Part shown: in pieces, positions 37,641 to 49,424 of the stretch
How positions within the stretch are numbered: position 1 is the first letter of the stretch
Layout: each line of letters starts with the position of its first letter
Assembly (NCBI GenBank): GCA_029204225.1
Contig: CM055095.1
Coordinates: forward strand, 20,139,348 to 20,203,347
DNA: 64,000 nucleotides
Source of the DNA: Diphasiastrum complanatum
Taxonomy: Eukaryota; Streptophyta; Lycopodiopsida; Lycopodiales; Lycopodiaceae
Reading direction: 5' to 3'
Notes under the pieces: generated by a model
Told to the model about the DNA's origin: nothing
The model's database searches: none
What the model saw: only the letters and a program-made list of their open reading frames with translations
Program-made: the position numbers and the translations under genes

Positions 37641-37679
37641 ATTACTCATTATATCTAGATTTGCTGGAAATGATGTTAC

Positions 37680-38290
37680 TATACAAATCCCTGATATGAT
37701 ATGATGACATTAGCAAAAGAGCGTTAGGATGTGCCTAATCCGCCGCTCTTGTAATCTGAGATTAGTCTTAGATTGTTTAATCTATCTAATCAGAAATGTT
37801 ACTCTAAATATATGCAATTGCTAGATGCACTAATGACATACGCAGACATAGATAGACAAAATACAGAACAGAGAAATCCGCCAGTGTGCGAGATATTGTA
37901 AGTGGGATTCACAGAGATCCAAGAAGTCCGCTAGTAAACGAGACACTGTTCGTGGGAGAACATTGCCTTCTCTCACGCCAATGCGCTGTGTGGGTCTATC
38001 ATTCTAGCTATTATGCACATATCATTCTAAATTGTCTGATCTCGATTGAATTATTGTCTGCTTATTGTTCATGTATCTCATTTGCTTGTTTCATCTATTC
38101 TGCACATAGGTTCAATATTGTTGAATGCTGAATTAACTTAAACGTAGGTCAGCAGTGTCTGTCTACATTCTAGAGGATTCTAAGAATGATACAGTAGGTA
38201 GTGACCAACAATCATATCCAAACTCCATCCGAATTCATTCGTATTTTGTTTCGCTTAGGTTCGCATCATTCACCTCTTAGTTTAGTTGTC
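37680..38290 (+). repeat. probable copia LTR remnant
   Basis: No coding. Two internal copies of a TCCGC(C/T)AGT...CGAGA(T/C)A(T/C)TG...GTGGGA unit occur near 37876 and 37925, and the region resembles the LTR at 25340-25899 in having similar CCGCCAACGAGCGAGACACTG motifs. Boundaries were not found. Confidence 0.4.
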
Positions 38291-38357
38291 ACTAGTTAAC
38301 CATGAGTTCAAATATGTAAGGCCCCCGTTATGAGGAGAAGCCATTATTGAGCATGGT

Positions 38358-38806
38358 TGTTAGTATGGGGTCTAATGTGAGACCATGATGGTTAGGAGAT
38401 GGCTGGATTACATAGCAGGAGGTCCTGGCGCCCCCCGGCGGGGTATTTGGGGGGCAGAGCCCCCCAACGGCGGGGTCTAGAGCCTCTTCATCATTTGGCC
38501 TTCTGATTCCCTATGCAAAAGCACAGTTTTGTTGTTTTGCATCCCTTTTATCACTTGGTTGTTCGTTCTCTCTGATTATGGTCACCACTATATAGCTACC
38601 ATATTGAGAAGCATTTCTTAGCAGTTGGAGTTTTTTGTTATTGTGTAGATCAGTCATCCAGAGTCTATTCTAGATCGCCATTGAAGCCCTTTTCCAGGGT
38701 GCACAGATTGGATAGCACCATCATCATATGTACTGACTTTATTATCAATTTTTTAGATTCACGTTCATTGTCTCTTGTCTATGCTGAATTCAATTGTTAA
38801 TTATAA
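38358..38806 (+). repeat. 5' LTR with TATA box and GC hairpin
   Basis: It starts TGTTAGTATGGGG and ends near the primer binding site. TATATAG near 38590 is a plausible TATA box. A 7-bp-stem hairpin (GGGGGGC-AGA-GCCCCCC, 38449-38465) lies in a very GC-rich patch. The 5' boundary rests on the TGTTAG start only. Confidence 0.65.
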
Positions 38807-38808
38807 TA

Positions 38809-38820
38809 TGGTATCAGAGC
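38809..38820 (+). promoter_or_regulatory. primer binding site
   Basis: TGGTATCAGAGC, complementary to initiator methionine tRNA, immediately after the LTR. Confidence 0.9.
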
Positions 38821-38880
38821 TTAGGTCCTAGAGTAAGATTGTTTGTGTTCTGAAAGTTTTGTGCAGAGCTAAGTAGTTTG

Positions 38881-39735
38881 ATGATGTCAGAAGGTGTTGT
38901 TGTTCAATCAAGTATGCATATACGTCCACCCGCGTTTTCAAAAGGAAAATTGGATGAAACGAACTATACCTTGTTGAAGTTTAAAATATGTGCGATATTG
39001 GATTCCTACGGACTGTTGGAGAATGTTCTAGGATTGGAGGTTGAGCCACAACCAACCCCAGATACAAAAGATGCATCAATTTTGATACCACCCAATCCAG
39101 CAGTGCTTCGGGCATGGAAGCAACAAAATGCAGATGCGTTATGCACAATTGTAACAAGTGTTTCAGATTTTGTGTTAACATTGATTCAACATACTTCCAA
39201 GGCTAGTGATGCTTGGACTGTTCTATAGACACAGTATGACACATGAAATCAAACCTAAATAAAGAATCTAAAAAATCAATTGGCCATGGAACAATTTGCT
39301 GATGGAAAATTTGCAGACATTTTTCTCATCAGAATCAAGAACTTGCAAGATCAAATGGCTGTTGTGGGTATAGCCAAGTCTAGCGAAGACCTGGCTTGTA
39401 GATGCATTCACGTACTTTCTCAAAAACTTGATGGTTTGGTGACTACACTAAACACACAAGTACGGATTCTAGTTTTGAGCTTTGAGGAATTCGGTGCTTT
39501 GTTAATGGAGGAAGACCTGCAGTTGAATACACGCAATGGTACAGATGCTACTTTTGTCATTAATGCAAAAGGCAAGAATGGAGCTTTTTCAGATGACAAG
39601 AAAAAGCTAAAGCCAAGAAGTTTAAAGGTGAGTGCTACTATTGTGGAAAGAAAGGCCATATGGTGAGAAGTTGTAGGGCAAAGCAGGTAGATGAGAAGAA
39701 TGACACATTAAAGCCATATACAAAGGGTGCCAAAG
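38881..39735 (+). pseudogene. copia gag with zinc knuckle
   Basis: ATG at 38881 (MMSEGVVVQSSMHIRPPAFS) runs 116 codons to a TAG at 39226; after further stops the frame resumes at 39280 (MAMEQFADGKFADIFLIRIK) through LVLSFEEFGALLMEEDLQL. A frame change near 39610 leads into the zinc knuckle CYYCGKKGHMVRSC. The domain set and order are those of copia gag. It is disabled by stops and one frameshift. Confidence 0.88.
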
Positions 39736-41096
39736 GCAAGCAAGAAGTCAATGTGCAAACAGAGTTGGAGCTATTTATTGTCATTGAAGAGTTATCTGCT
39801 GAAGCACGGCCATCTGACTACAACTCATGGGTTTTGGACAATGGGACATCCAGACATATGACCGGTAAGAAAGACTGGTATACTTCCTTGTGTCCTCTTA
39901 AGGAAGCCATCACAATAACTGTTGGGCATAATGCTAAGTGCCTTGTAGAACGAACTGACACAAAATCTTTTGTGACAACAAATGGTGAAACCAAAAAATT
40001 GTCTAATGTGCTTTATGTTCCAGAGATTGCAAAGTATCTGTTGTCTGTTTTTGAAAATAGGACCAAAAATCTTTGACAGTGAAGGTAAGCTGGTTGAAAA
40101 GGGTGAGAGATGAAATAATGTATATGAACTCTCTACTTTTGCTGCTACAACAGAACCGGATTCGACTAATCTGTGGCATGAAAGATTTGGCCACATTAGT
40201 GTTGTTGTTTTGAGAGAAATGCAGAAGTCTGGTATGGTGACACACTTACCTCATGTTTCCGAATTAAGAAAAAATTGTGCAGCTTGTTTGATGGGCAAGC
40301 AACATCGAAAGCCTTTTCCACATGAGAGCAGCAACGATGCAAAGTCTCCTCTAGAACTTGTACATGTTGATCTATGTGGAAAAATGCAAACTATGGCATT
40401 GGGGAGATCTTTTTATTTCATGTTGATCATCGGCGATTTCAGTAGAAAGATTTGGGTGTATTTTTTTCATGATAAGTTTGACGCTTTTGAAAATTTCAAG
40501 ACGTGGCACAAACTTGTTGAGAATGAGAAAGGTTCAGAATTGAAAAAGTTTCGCACGGATCGTGGAGGAAAGTTTTGTTCAAATGATTTTAATGACTATT
40601 GTAAAAGCATGGCATTAAGCGCCAACTCACTGCTGCGCATACTCACTGTTGCGCATGCGCTTCAACAAAACGACATCGTTGAACGCAGGAACAAAACTGT
40701 TATGGAGATGGCTCAGTATGCTGAAAGCGAAGGAAATGCCTAATTCATTTTGGGCTAAAGGAGTAAAAATAGCAATCTACATTTTGAACAGAACCTAGAC
40801 AAAGGCAGTCATAGGTAAGACACCTTATGAGGCCTATTGTGGTAAGAAACTTTTAGTTGCTCATTTTCGAGTCTTTGGATCAGATTTTTATGCACATGTA
40901 CTAGATTTTGATCGCAAGAAGTTAGATTCCAAAAGTAGAGTATGTATTTTCTTGGGCTATAGTGATGAATCAAAGGCATACAGAATCTATGACAAAGAGG
41001 CAAAAAAAATCCTTATCAGTCGAGATGTTGTTTTTGATGAAGAACCACATTCACTGGCAGGAGAAAGCCATGCCACAAGCAAAAAATTGGATTAGA
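39736..41096 (+). pseudogene. copia protease and integrase
   Basis: The protease reads WVLDNGTSRHMTG: the catalytic Asp remains but the usual DSGAS is DNGTS. After a frameshift near 40070, pre-integrase LWHERFGHISV and integrase follow: HVDLCGKMQTM, FRTDRGGKFCSNDF and NDIVERRNKTVMEMA, with D-D-E present. The stretch before the Glu (ALSANSLLRILTVAHALQQ) is abnormal in place of KRQ...YTPQQN. A frame break near 40740 leads to ILNRT, TPYEAYCGKK and IFLGYSDESKAYRIYD. Confidence 0.88.
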
Positions 41097-41444
41097 ATGC
41101 TTAAAAATCACTAAAATCAGAAGATCCATCAAATCCTCGTAGAAGTAACCTTTGTAGACCACTTCATTGAATTCATAATGTCTTTTAACATAAGTGATAA
41201 AGTCTGCGAGAGTTAGTAAAAATTATTGGTGAAGATCAGATCAAAAAAGTAATTCTGAACCCTCATAGACAGTGAAATTTTTACTTTCTACGAGTGTTCG
41301 CTCGCCATAAATTTCACATGCTTGCTCATAGATCTGTAAGAACCTGATAGGATTTGATGACCCATCATATTTAGGTATTTTCATACATGGTGCCCTCCGG
41401 ACTGCTTGCAATGGTGCGACAGGAACAAGTTGACCCATTGGATC
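41097..41444 (-). pseudogene. gypsy gag-like fragment (weak)
   Basis: Minus strand: MGQLVPVAPLQAVRRAPCMK then IPKYDGSSNPIRFLQIYEQA, resembling the start of a gypsy gag core, then a stop at 41241 and more frame without clear motifs. It is wedged between the copia breakpoint (41096) and an LTR (41445). The family assignment is tentative. Confidence 0.35.
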
Positions 41445-41909
41445 TATAATGACCCTAGAGGATAACCCCTAGGATGAAGATAGTAGAACACAATAAGAAA
41501 GACAATGGAACCAAACCGCCCAACCAATCCTAGATCTAGCCCCCAAGCCATGCCATGTGAAGCAAGAGGAGAAGAGAGAAACTGGTAACCTAAACCCAAT
41601 ATGTCGATGGGAGAATCCCTACCTTATTATATAGAGAGTAGAGTCTTGTGCATGAAACCATGCAACCCCCATGCAGGTCGACTGTAAATAGATCACATCT
41701 CTTCATGCAGTCCTCCTACCTATATCAGTCACACGTACATGCAATACTCCATGTCTCAATTAGAGTGTCTGGGTCCTCTCAAGGTAATGAGTCACAAACA
41801 AGCCTTGTCATGGAATTAAATTACAGCGTGACCAATAATCTTGAACACTAGAGGGCCGGTCTACCATATTAGGACTATTCCAGGTCCTTAACCGAATATG
41901 GCCATGACA
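41445..41909 (-). repeat. 3' LTR, about 465 bp
   Basis: The minus-strand start TGTCATGGCC follows a polypurine tract and the end GGGTCATTATA matches the 5' copy. A minus-strand TATA box (TATATAAT) is near 41630. Confidence 0.7.
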
Positions 41910-41926
41910 TTCTTCCCTCCTTAATC
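41910..41926 (-). promoter_or_regulatory. polypurine tract
   Basis: GATTAAGGAGGGAAGAA on the minus strand directly precedes the LTR start TGTCATGG; it would prime plus-strand DNA synthesis. Confidence 0.65.
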
Positions 41927-44900
41927 TGCTTCTATCCTTAGAAGCTCCTTTAACTTTTAATATTAACTGAGAGAATCATTATCCTTAGTCTGACTTTCAT
42001 ATCAAACAAGTACTCAGAGAAAAAACCGTTTTTCAATCGTTAATCTCTGTTCTAGCGTATAAACTAGGTTTGAAAAAGTACACTAAGAGATTTATTTTCT
42101 CAACAGGGTTACACTCAACACAAGTTAGTAACATCACCTTCATGTAAAACACTTACATGAACTACTGAGTGAAATATCACCTAACTTAGGAGATTAAAGT
42201 TAAAGAAAAAATAATAATCACATTCGAAATTATCCACAATCTCTGGTAGATAATTCATAAAAAACTACCTAAGTACAAATATCCTCATAATCCAATTCTA
42301 GGATATGATAATTCATTCAATTAGAATCTCAAGAAGAATCATTAAGATATAAAATGATTAAAACTCAACTCTGAGTACCCTAGATACCCTTTTGAGTTAA
42401 ATGCTATCGTTTCTAGCACCAAATACAAGAAAATAACATTCATTCATCTTAATAGACTTGTCTGTCTTCTATGATAACTGGAGATCCAATCAAACGAAGA
42501 ATTGTAATCAAGCATCTGTAGACCATAATCTATAGCAGAATAACACCCACTAGATAAATTAAATTCTCCACAAATAAAATACTTATCTTGTGAGAATGTT
42601 TGTGAGGACCATAGGTTTTCAAATAAAATACTGGAGTAGAGAGATTCAAAACACTGATCTGAATTCTTACTCAAATAATAGATCAAAAATTAATCATCAC
42701 ACTTAAGAATCATCACCATTCCTTATAATCCTCTGACAATAATTAAATATCTATTTATGATCTGTCCATCATAAATATTTAAATCTGTATGATTTGTCAA
42801 TCATAATTTTATGGAATCCAAAACCATACTTAATCATTTACAAATGTCCAAGATAACTCAGGAAAAGTAAGGATCATTCCAAAATCTTTCCACTAAGAAA
42901 AATACTAGATTTAGGAATATTCTTCAAACATGATTCTTTAAGTTCTAAAACCACTGGTAATTAAATACTGAACGCATACCAAAATGACAATCATCTTCAA
43001 CTACAAGAAACTTTCTAGAATCAAATCTAGATATCCAAAGTCCTGTTGAATATCAATTCAGTTATTATTCTTGACTTCATTATAATTCGTTATTTAATCG
43101 AGCTCTTTGGAATACAATCACTAATGAGTTGAGTCTACTCTATCCCAAGAATACTGTATATATCCAATGCACATAATTTTAACTGGTGAATCCAAATGAT
43201 TCACTAATCATGTGTCTTACAAGCAATATAAATCAAAACCATCAGTTTTTGGTGAATCCACATCACACTGATCATTTTACCAATTAACTTCATTCAGGAG
43301 TAATCAACTACTCAAATTAATTGCCAATGATTCAGAAATCTCAAATGTCTAGGCGAAGAATTCAATTATACTAGTATGACACCACGTTTAGATCCTTATC
43401 CAAATCATTTATAAGTTAATCCATAAATCTTCCATAGAAAGATTTGTTAACTCTGCAGGTATCTGTCAAAACAATACTTGATCATATGTTCATGTTCACC
43501 GACTAGGTTAAGTGCACCAAATAACCCTAGTAACCAGGAATACATAGTAGATTCATATAAGATTAATCGTGCACATATGTGAATAATCTCACTATGACCC
43601 AGTACATAAACACATTCTTATCTGGCAAATTCCTCTAGAATCCACATATATTACTCACATATCTCACTGAGATCTTGTAACACAGCTACAAAAGATTTTC
43701 TATTCCTCATGAGTAAATAACATATCCAAAAAATATCTGAGATGAATAACATTCACTCTCAGTAGTTTTCCAATCCATCTTACTTCTAGTTACATAACTT
43801 CTTCCACTCAATCAACCCCTCTCTGATCCTAGTACTCAAACTAAGATTAGGTTGATCCAATACATAACTCTCAGACTTAAATTTTGATCAAACTTACTTC
43901 TATTCCAATCAAAATGGAATTAGTAGCCTTTGACCTTTCACTGTACTACTTATAGATAATGATTCAAATACCAAACATGTTCTAATTCCAGATTGTCCAC
44001 ACAATCCCTAGAGAATTCCTCTTATTCAAAAAGTTCCAGTTAGGTATTTTACTCTGAATCTACCTGAAATTCCTTTCAGATCAAATCTCATTTCTATACC
44101 CTAGCTAGTTCTCTTCCAAAAACTTTGCAATCCACAGATTCCCAAATAGAATTTTATCCCATCACTTCACCCCTCCTATTAAAGAAATTAACAATTTCAA
44201 TAAAAGTTAACTAGAAAGATGATATATGAAAATATCCATATCCAAGAAAAGTCAGTAATAAGTGCTTCCACTAAAATATTCACTCTATTACAAACAAGAC
44301 TTTTCCTTCAAATACTTTCAACCTGAGTGACAGAAACTACCATTCTATCGAAATCCATTTATGCAAAAAGAGATATTCTAGGTTTAAGAAATTGAAACAC
44401 TTTAACCTTAGAATTTATTTAAATTCCAAGTCTATTCACACAAGTAGTCACTAATATGACATAGCAGTCTTTCAGAAGAATAACTTCATGCTGGAAAGCA
44501 TCATATATACCAGTTTAATGTCTATATTCGAGAAATTACTATGAAGTGAAAGATTAATTAAGAAAGCGAGAAATAGATTTGAGGGCCTTTGATTTTATAA
44601 ATAATGAGATACCACATTGGGATCTAGATTAAACCTCAAAATTTTTCAAAATACCCTACATTTGATCAAATGGTTTTCTTTTTCCCATATTGCGACTCAG
44701 GGTACTGAAACACACCATTGATCATCAGATTTTTACAGTCCTAGAATTTCCTTTCCGAAATTACTGATGTCTTATACCATCAGCTCTTCCTTCCAGAAAA
44801 TCCTTAACCGTGTTATCTAATATTCTAGAGATCCACTGATCATTCTAGTTGTCCTATAATCACTATAGGATATTATCTCTTATTCCCAAACACTGGAGAA

Positions 44901-47900
44901 TCCATTTATTTGGATGACTAGTCATGCCAATCAGATGGATACCACAAATCCACACTTGATCTTGTGATCTAAACAGGAGAATTAACATGGTTCAATATTA
45001 CATTCTAATCCTTCCAGGTTAATGATAAGCTTCGAATTCCCATGGATCCAAGAGCATTAACTCTAGGGACAAGCTTCTATCAGTTAACAGATCCAATGGA
45101 ATCCATGTATCAAATTCTATTTCTAACATCACAATTGACATCCAAAACTGCGGATACCTCAATGGTCACAAAAATATCGATTATGAATTTAACTAAATGA
45201 ATTCTATCTAGGAAATTAATAACTGGTATTAAGCAATTATTTACTGAAATTACCAAAATCCTAATTACGAAATACATTTTCCGATCACACTTACTACCAA
45301 TAATGTCCACTCTTCTTCCCTCCTTAGAATTTTTAGTTCCCTGAAAATCTATTTCAGCTAAGGTAATGAGAAGACGTTGCGACATTAGTAAATGTTTAAA
45401 ATTCATTACTATAGGAAAAAACAATCTGAAACAATTTCATTTCTATTCTATACCTAGGGTGAATAACCGATATACCAAAAAATCTTCTACTAGTATGTAA
45501 ACACTACACCATAGGATTTAACTGGAAATGAAATCAATTTTTTATTAATTACAATTTTTCCAATAAAATTGAACTGTTATCCTTTTTCACTTACTGGCTT
45601 AAGAATCACTTTGTTAAAGTTATCTATAATTAATGGGAAATAACATTTGGATTCAGGTACTTTCTATATTGTATTCATTCCAAATAATTTTGTCAAATAA
45701 AGAATTACCTCCAAATATCATAAATTTACAAGTATCTCATAAACTTTGGTTTGTTCAATCTTAAGAACACACTAACCAACTGATCGGTGTTCTACCGATT
45801 TGAAAAGGAGAAAACAAAACACAATTTAACTCTATTCATTGGGAGTACCAATACTCCAAAGTTAAATGGTTTAAATGGCATCGTACCAAGGAATCGAATT
45901 TCTAAACTGAATATATACTTGAGAACCATACCATTCTTCCCTTTCCGTCAAGATCGACTTAAAAAAATTCATTTCCAAAATCGATTATTACAGCTTAACC
46001 AAAGGTCCAATAGTACTAAACTTTTTAAAAATAAATTGGCTTAGCAAAAATGTCAGTGATAAAGTCAGAAAACATGCATATTGTCCCTAGAGAAAGGAAA
46101 TTCAAATTCCTTCAACTCCTGATACAAGAAACAATACAGAATCCAAGGCTAAATTTTGACAATAAAACGCCGAGAAACCGAAATTTCTCTTTTCGGGTGT
46201 TAGTAACTTGTATTTTCGGAGTTGTTCTAGAAAATCGATTTCGAACTAACTCAAAGCTACCCAATGTCAAAAATTCTCACCAAGCCTTGATCCTCTAACA
46301 TGTAACCACACTGATGCAAATAGTCACCCAATTCTTCGAATTGTCGACCACTCGCTACGCATCGGAACGACTTTAGACACCTTGTCCATCATGCCAAAAG
46401 CCCAAATTTTATATTATTATTAAAGAGCACCCCAATTGACCCAAAACGTTTACAAGGGTTACAAGTTCAATTAGACCCTAAAGGTTTCTCTTTAAACCAA
46501 AAAAAAATTGATTCCATCTTTCTGGCGGCTACAGTCCCGATGGCAGCTCGAGTTCTCCCACAAACAGGGTCACAAGAGGGAGTTCAAGGCAGGTCACGCT
46601 TCTCAATCCCGTAATGCCTTGTGCTCAGGTGTCCTTTGTATTTTGGGACCACCTCAAGGAGCATAATGTCCATCCAATTTTCTCTCTCCTAGGAATCTGT
46701 CATTCTCTCTCCTCTCTCCGGTGGAATTCACTTTCTCTCTCCTCTCTCCGGTGAAATGCACGTTCTCTCTCCTCTCTTCGGTGGAATGTGCATGTGTTAT
46801 GTGGCAGCCCGTCATTGGCTGTCCACATCCACATTCCACCACAAATGTAAAAAAATTTGCGAAAAACAGAGACAAAAAAAAAAAAAAGAAAAAAAAAAAA
46901 CTGGTCCACGCATACGGCCGTACCGTACGGCCAAAAAAAAAAAAAAAAAGCCTTCGCACAATGGCATTATGTAGGGGTCCCGCCCTCGGGCAAGGGCCCT
47001 CCCAGCAAGGAAGGGCTTTCCCCCCACATTAACAGGGATGTTCATCCAGAATCCACCCGGCCACCAGCAAGCATGAAGCTGCCCTCACACAAGGCCACAG
47101 AATTCACTGCCCACAGCGCAAATTCGCTTCATCAATCCAAGATTCTGACAGATTGTTGCTCCACAATCCTGACAGATCATCCTAGAATCACAACTAGCAG
47201 TTCTACGCCCACAGCTCTCCTTGCACCTCAGAAACTTCAAGAAGGCAAGAAAACATCCTTTGTTGCCTCCACGTTTCTCAGGTAAATCAACGCACCAGTT
47301 ACACAACCGGATTTCGGAAAGCGTTTCTCTTCCAACATCTTGCCAGGGAGCATTGGTGCCCACAACAAAAGTGAAGGTGGTCATCCATGCAGGCCCTCTC
47401 AACAGTTCTCTAGATAACAGACATCTACCAGCAATTTTCGGCCACAGATAGATCCATTATGGAGACAACTTCTCTATAAGATTCAGCTGACAAATACTTC
47501 TGGCAGCTTTTTGGAATCCTCAGAAGTTCAAAAACGTGTGGGGAAGAGGATCTGTAGCTTTCTCTAATGGCTCATCCCTCAACTGAGGCTTCAAGCTAAT
47601 CAACAGAGAAAGGCTTTTTCTGTCTACATGCATCATCCCTATCCGTTTCTGTTTGGTACTAAGAATGAGCACACTACTATCCGAACTATATATCAATTTG
47701 CTTGTTTTACAGGAGGATTAAATCAGAATATATCCCGAATCCTCAACATGCATGCAACCATTTAAATTCAAGATTACAACCAGAACTTGTTTATTTCGGA
47801 AAGATTAATTCCAAACCAATCGTTCAATAAACCCTGGTAAGTTATACATGAATCTAATTTGCAGATAACATTACGGACTACGGAAGTTGTTCAACCCTCA

Positions 47901-48219
47901 AATCAAGCAAAATTAGACAGCTAAACAATCATGTGGATTCCAGCACAACATGCAAAACATTCTACATCGATTGAAAACTTTCTCAAGGCACCAGAAATTT
48001 AAGAATGAACTCTATACTAATTTTCAGCATCATTATCAAAAGTGAATGTGTAAAAGGGCACTCTACCACAAACTTTGAAAAGTTGAATGTATTAGTACTC
48101 CAATTCTAAACTTCCCTTGAGAAATCAACACTTCATTCTAGATGTGAATCCAAGTGCTCTCCAATTCCAATTCGGTGTAGAACTTGCCTTCATCCTATCC
48201 AAGATTGCACCTTAGCCAG
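41927..48219 (-). other. non-coding interior of the LTR element
   Basis: About 6.3 kb, strongly AT-rich except for 46500-47400. The longest frames are 104 codons (45110-45424 -) and others of 80-105 codons without recognisable domains. No zinc knuckle, protease, YXDD, RNase H or integrase motif was seen. The 46.5-47.4 kb part is GC-richer and contains A-runs and a 30-bp tandem repeat, so it may be a separate insertion. Confidence 0.6.
46703..46792. repeat. three tandem 30-bp units
   Basis: TTCTCTCTCCTCTCTCCGGT-GAAT-CAC occurs at 46703, 46733 and 46763. As 30 is a multiple of three, the minus strand reads as a decapeptide repeat containing (G/E)ERRE, but the surrounding frame is only 101 codons with no family, so a DNA repeat is the safer call. 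Downstream are A-runs (about 46873-46902 and 46933-46949) and a near-perfect palindrome at 46916-46932. Confidence 0.9.
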
Positions 48220-48231
48220 GCTCTGATACCA
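48220..48231 (-). promoter_or_regulatory. primer binding site
   Basis: TGGTATCAGAGC on the minus strand immediately inside the LTR stub; it sets the element's orientation. Confidence 0.88.
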
Positions 48232-48232
48232 A

Positions 48233-48322
48233 TATAATGACCCTAGAGGCTAATCCCTAAGATGAGGATAAGAGAACACAACAAGAGAGACAATGGAGCC
48301 AAACCGCCCAACCAATTGTATA
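48233..48322 (-). repeat. 5' LTR stub (last ~90 bp only)
   Basis: It matches 41445-41525 (TAATGACCCTAGAGG, GACAATGGA-CCAAACCGCC). Homology ends after CCCAACCAAT; unrelated sequence follows. Confidence 0.8.
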
Positions 48323-49391
48323 GTATGTTGTGCATACTCCCGACAATAATATCCATTTTAGAGTTGTAATGACCTCCCCTGGCTTGCCTTGGGCGATCAA
48401 TTGTATGATCAGTGGTGGAGGATCCGTCATCAGCTTTTGGTGTAATTGGTTTCAACGCCCATGTGGTTGGATCGACCTTTACAGCTTGCTAGGAAAGTTG
48501 TCTACACATCCATTTGGTGAATCTCCAAATTTCCTATAGTTGCATATGACAATAATAATTTTATAGAAGTTTGACTACATGACTAAAAGTTTCTGGGTAG
48601 TCAATATTAGATATTTGAGAATACCTTTTTGCCACAAGCTTGGCTTTTCTTCTATAAATGCTATCATCATATTATTTTTTATTATGAGAAGTCAACTTTT
48701 TTTAATGTCAAGTCATCCGGGGGCCTTTGCTTCCTTACGTAGAATGGGGTAATGACCTTCCTCTCTTTTCTCTCCAATGAGTGTTGAGTTTTTTTGACAA
48801 ATAGACATCCCTTAGACCTGTGTGAAAAACACCCTTATTTTCATTATTTTGTTAGTAATTCCATTTGTAGAAACATATGTTTCTTTGGGAGAAAAGAGTT
48901 GTACCCAATTGATTCTTGTTGCATTGATTTGTGGACTGACAATGATGTGTTTGGAGAATCCAAGTACTACAAGTTCTTTTGTTCATAAATCCATAAGTAT
49001 GATGATTAACTTTTAGAGTGATGGAAGCTACATGGTTATTATCAAACTATAAAGCAATATTGCTTGAAGCTAAATATTTTTGAGTAATGGAATATTGTTG
49101 TCATGGAAAAATTATCGAACATAAAGAAGCTTAAAATTTTTAGCAACAAAACAAGACACTAAGTTTTACATAAATAAGGACCTATTCTCATCCTTGACAA
49201 ATCTCTGTAGTGTTTTCTTAGAAGCAATTGTATATGTCGAGGTGCTTGTAAAGAAATTCATTAAAAAAAGTTGCAAGAGGATTGATTTAAATCATTATGA
49301 TGTCTTTTTCTAGCATGTTGGAACTTATTATCACAATATCAATTGAAATCTTGGACCATGAAAGAATACACTTATCACATTGACAAGATAA
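48323..49391. other. spacer, no gene recognised
   Basis: Short frames only (about 64-70 codons). No domain or repeat boundary was identified. Confidence 0.5.
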
Positions 49392-49424
49392 GCTCGGATA
49401 CCAGTTGTTGGAACATATTATCCA
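49392..49424 (-). promoter_or_regulatory. candidate primer binding site and LTR end
   Basis: Minus-strand TGGTATCCGAGC (49392-49403) resembles a methionine-tRNA primer binding site and is preceded by an LTR-like end (GTTCCAACA). A similar TGTTGGAAC-TATTATC motif is 90 bp away near 49317. LTR limits and element body are not resolved. Confidence 0.35.

Larger units (their letters stand above)
38358..41096 (+). mobile_element. 5' half of a Ty1/copia retrotransposon
   Basis: It has a 5' LTR (38358-38806), primer binding site TGGTATCAGAGC (38809-38820), gag, zinc knuckle, protease and integrase, all on the plus strand. It stops at 41096, in the block just after integrase (SRDVVFDEEPHS), where minus-strand gypsy-like gag begins. 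RT, RNase H and the 3' LTR are missing. It is a different copia lineage from the first and third elements, with a longer gag N-terminus. Confidence 0.92.
41445..48322 (-). mobile_element. non-autonomous LTR retrotransposon (LARD-like)
   Basis: On the minus strand: 5' LTR stub (48233-48322), primer binding site (48220-48231), an internal region of about 6.3 kb, a polypurine tract (41910-41926) and a complete 3' LTR (41445-41909). The two LTR copies share their first ~80-90 bp (TATAATGACCCTAGAGG... to ACCGCCCAACCAAT). No gag or pol motif was recognised in the internal region on either strand, so the element looks non-coding. Plant elements with large non-coding interiors are called LARDs. The interior could also hold nested insertions, for example 46.5-47.4 kb. 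Confidence 0.65.

Noticed and set aside
46654-46959. 101-codon minus-strand frame with a decapeptide ERRE repeat
   Set aside because: It is explained by the 30-bp DNA repeat and poly-T runs; no family, start context or neighbouring gene supports translation.
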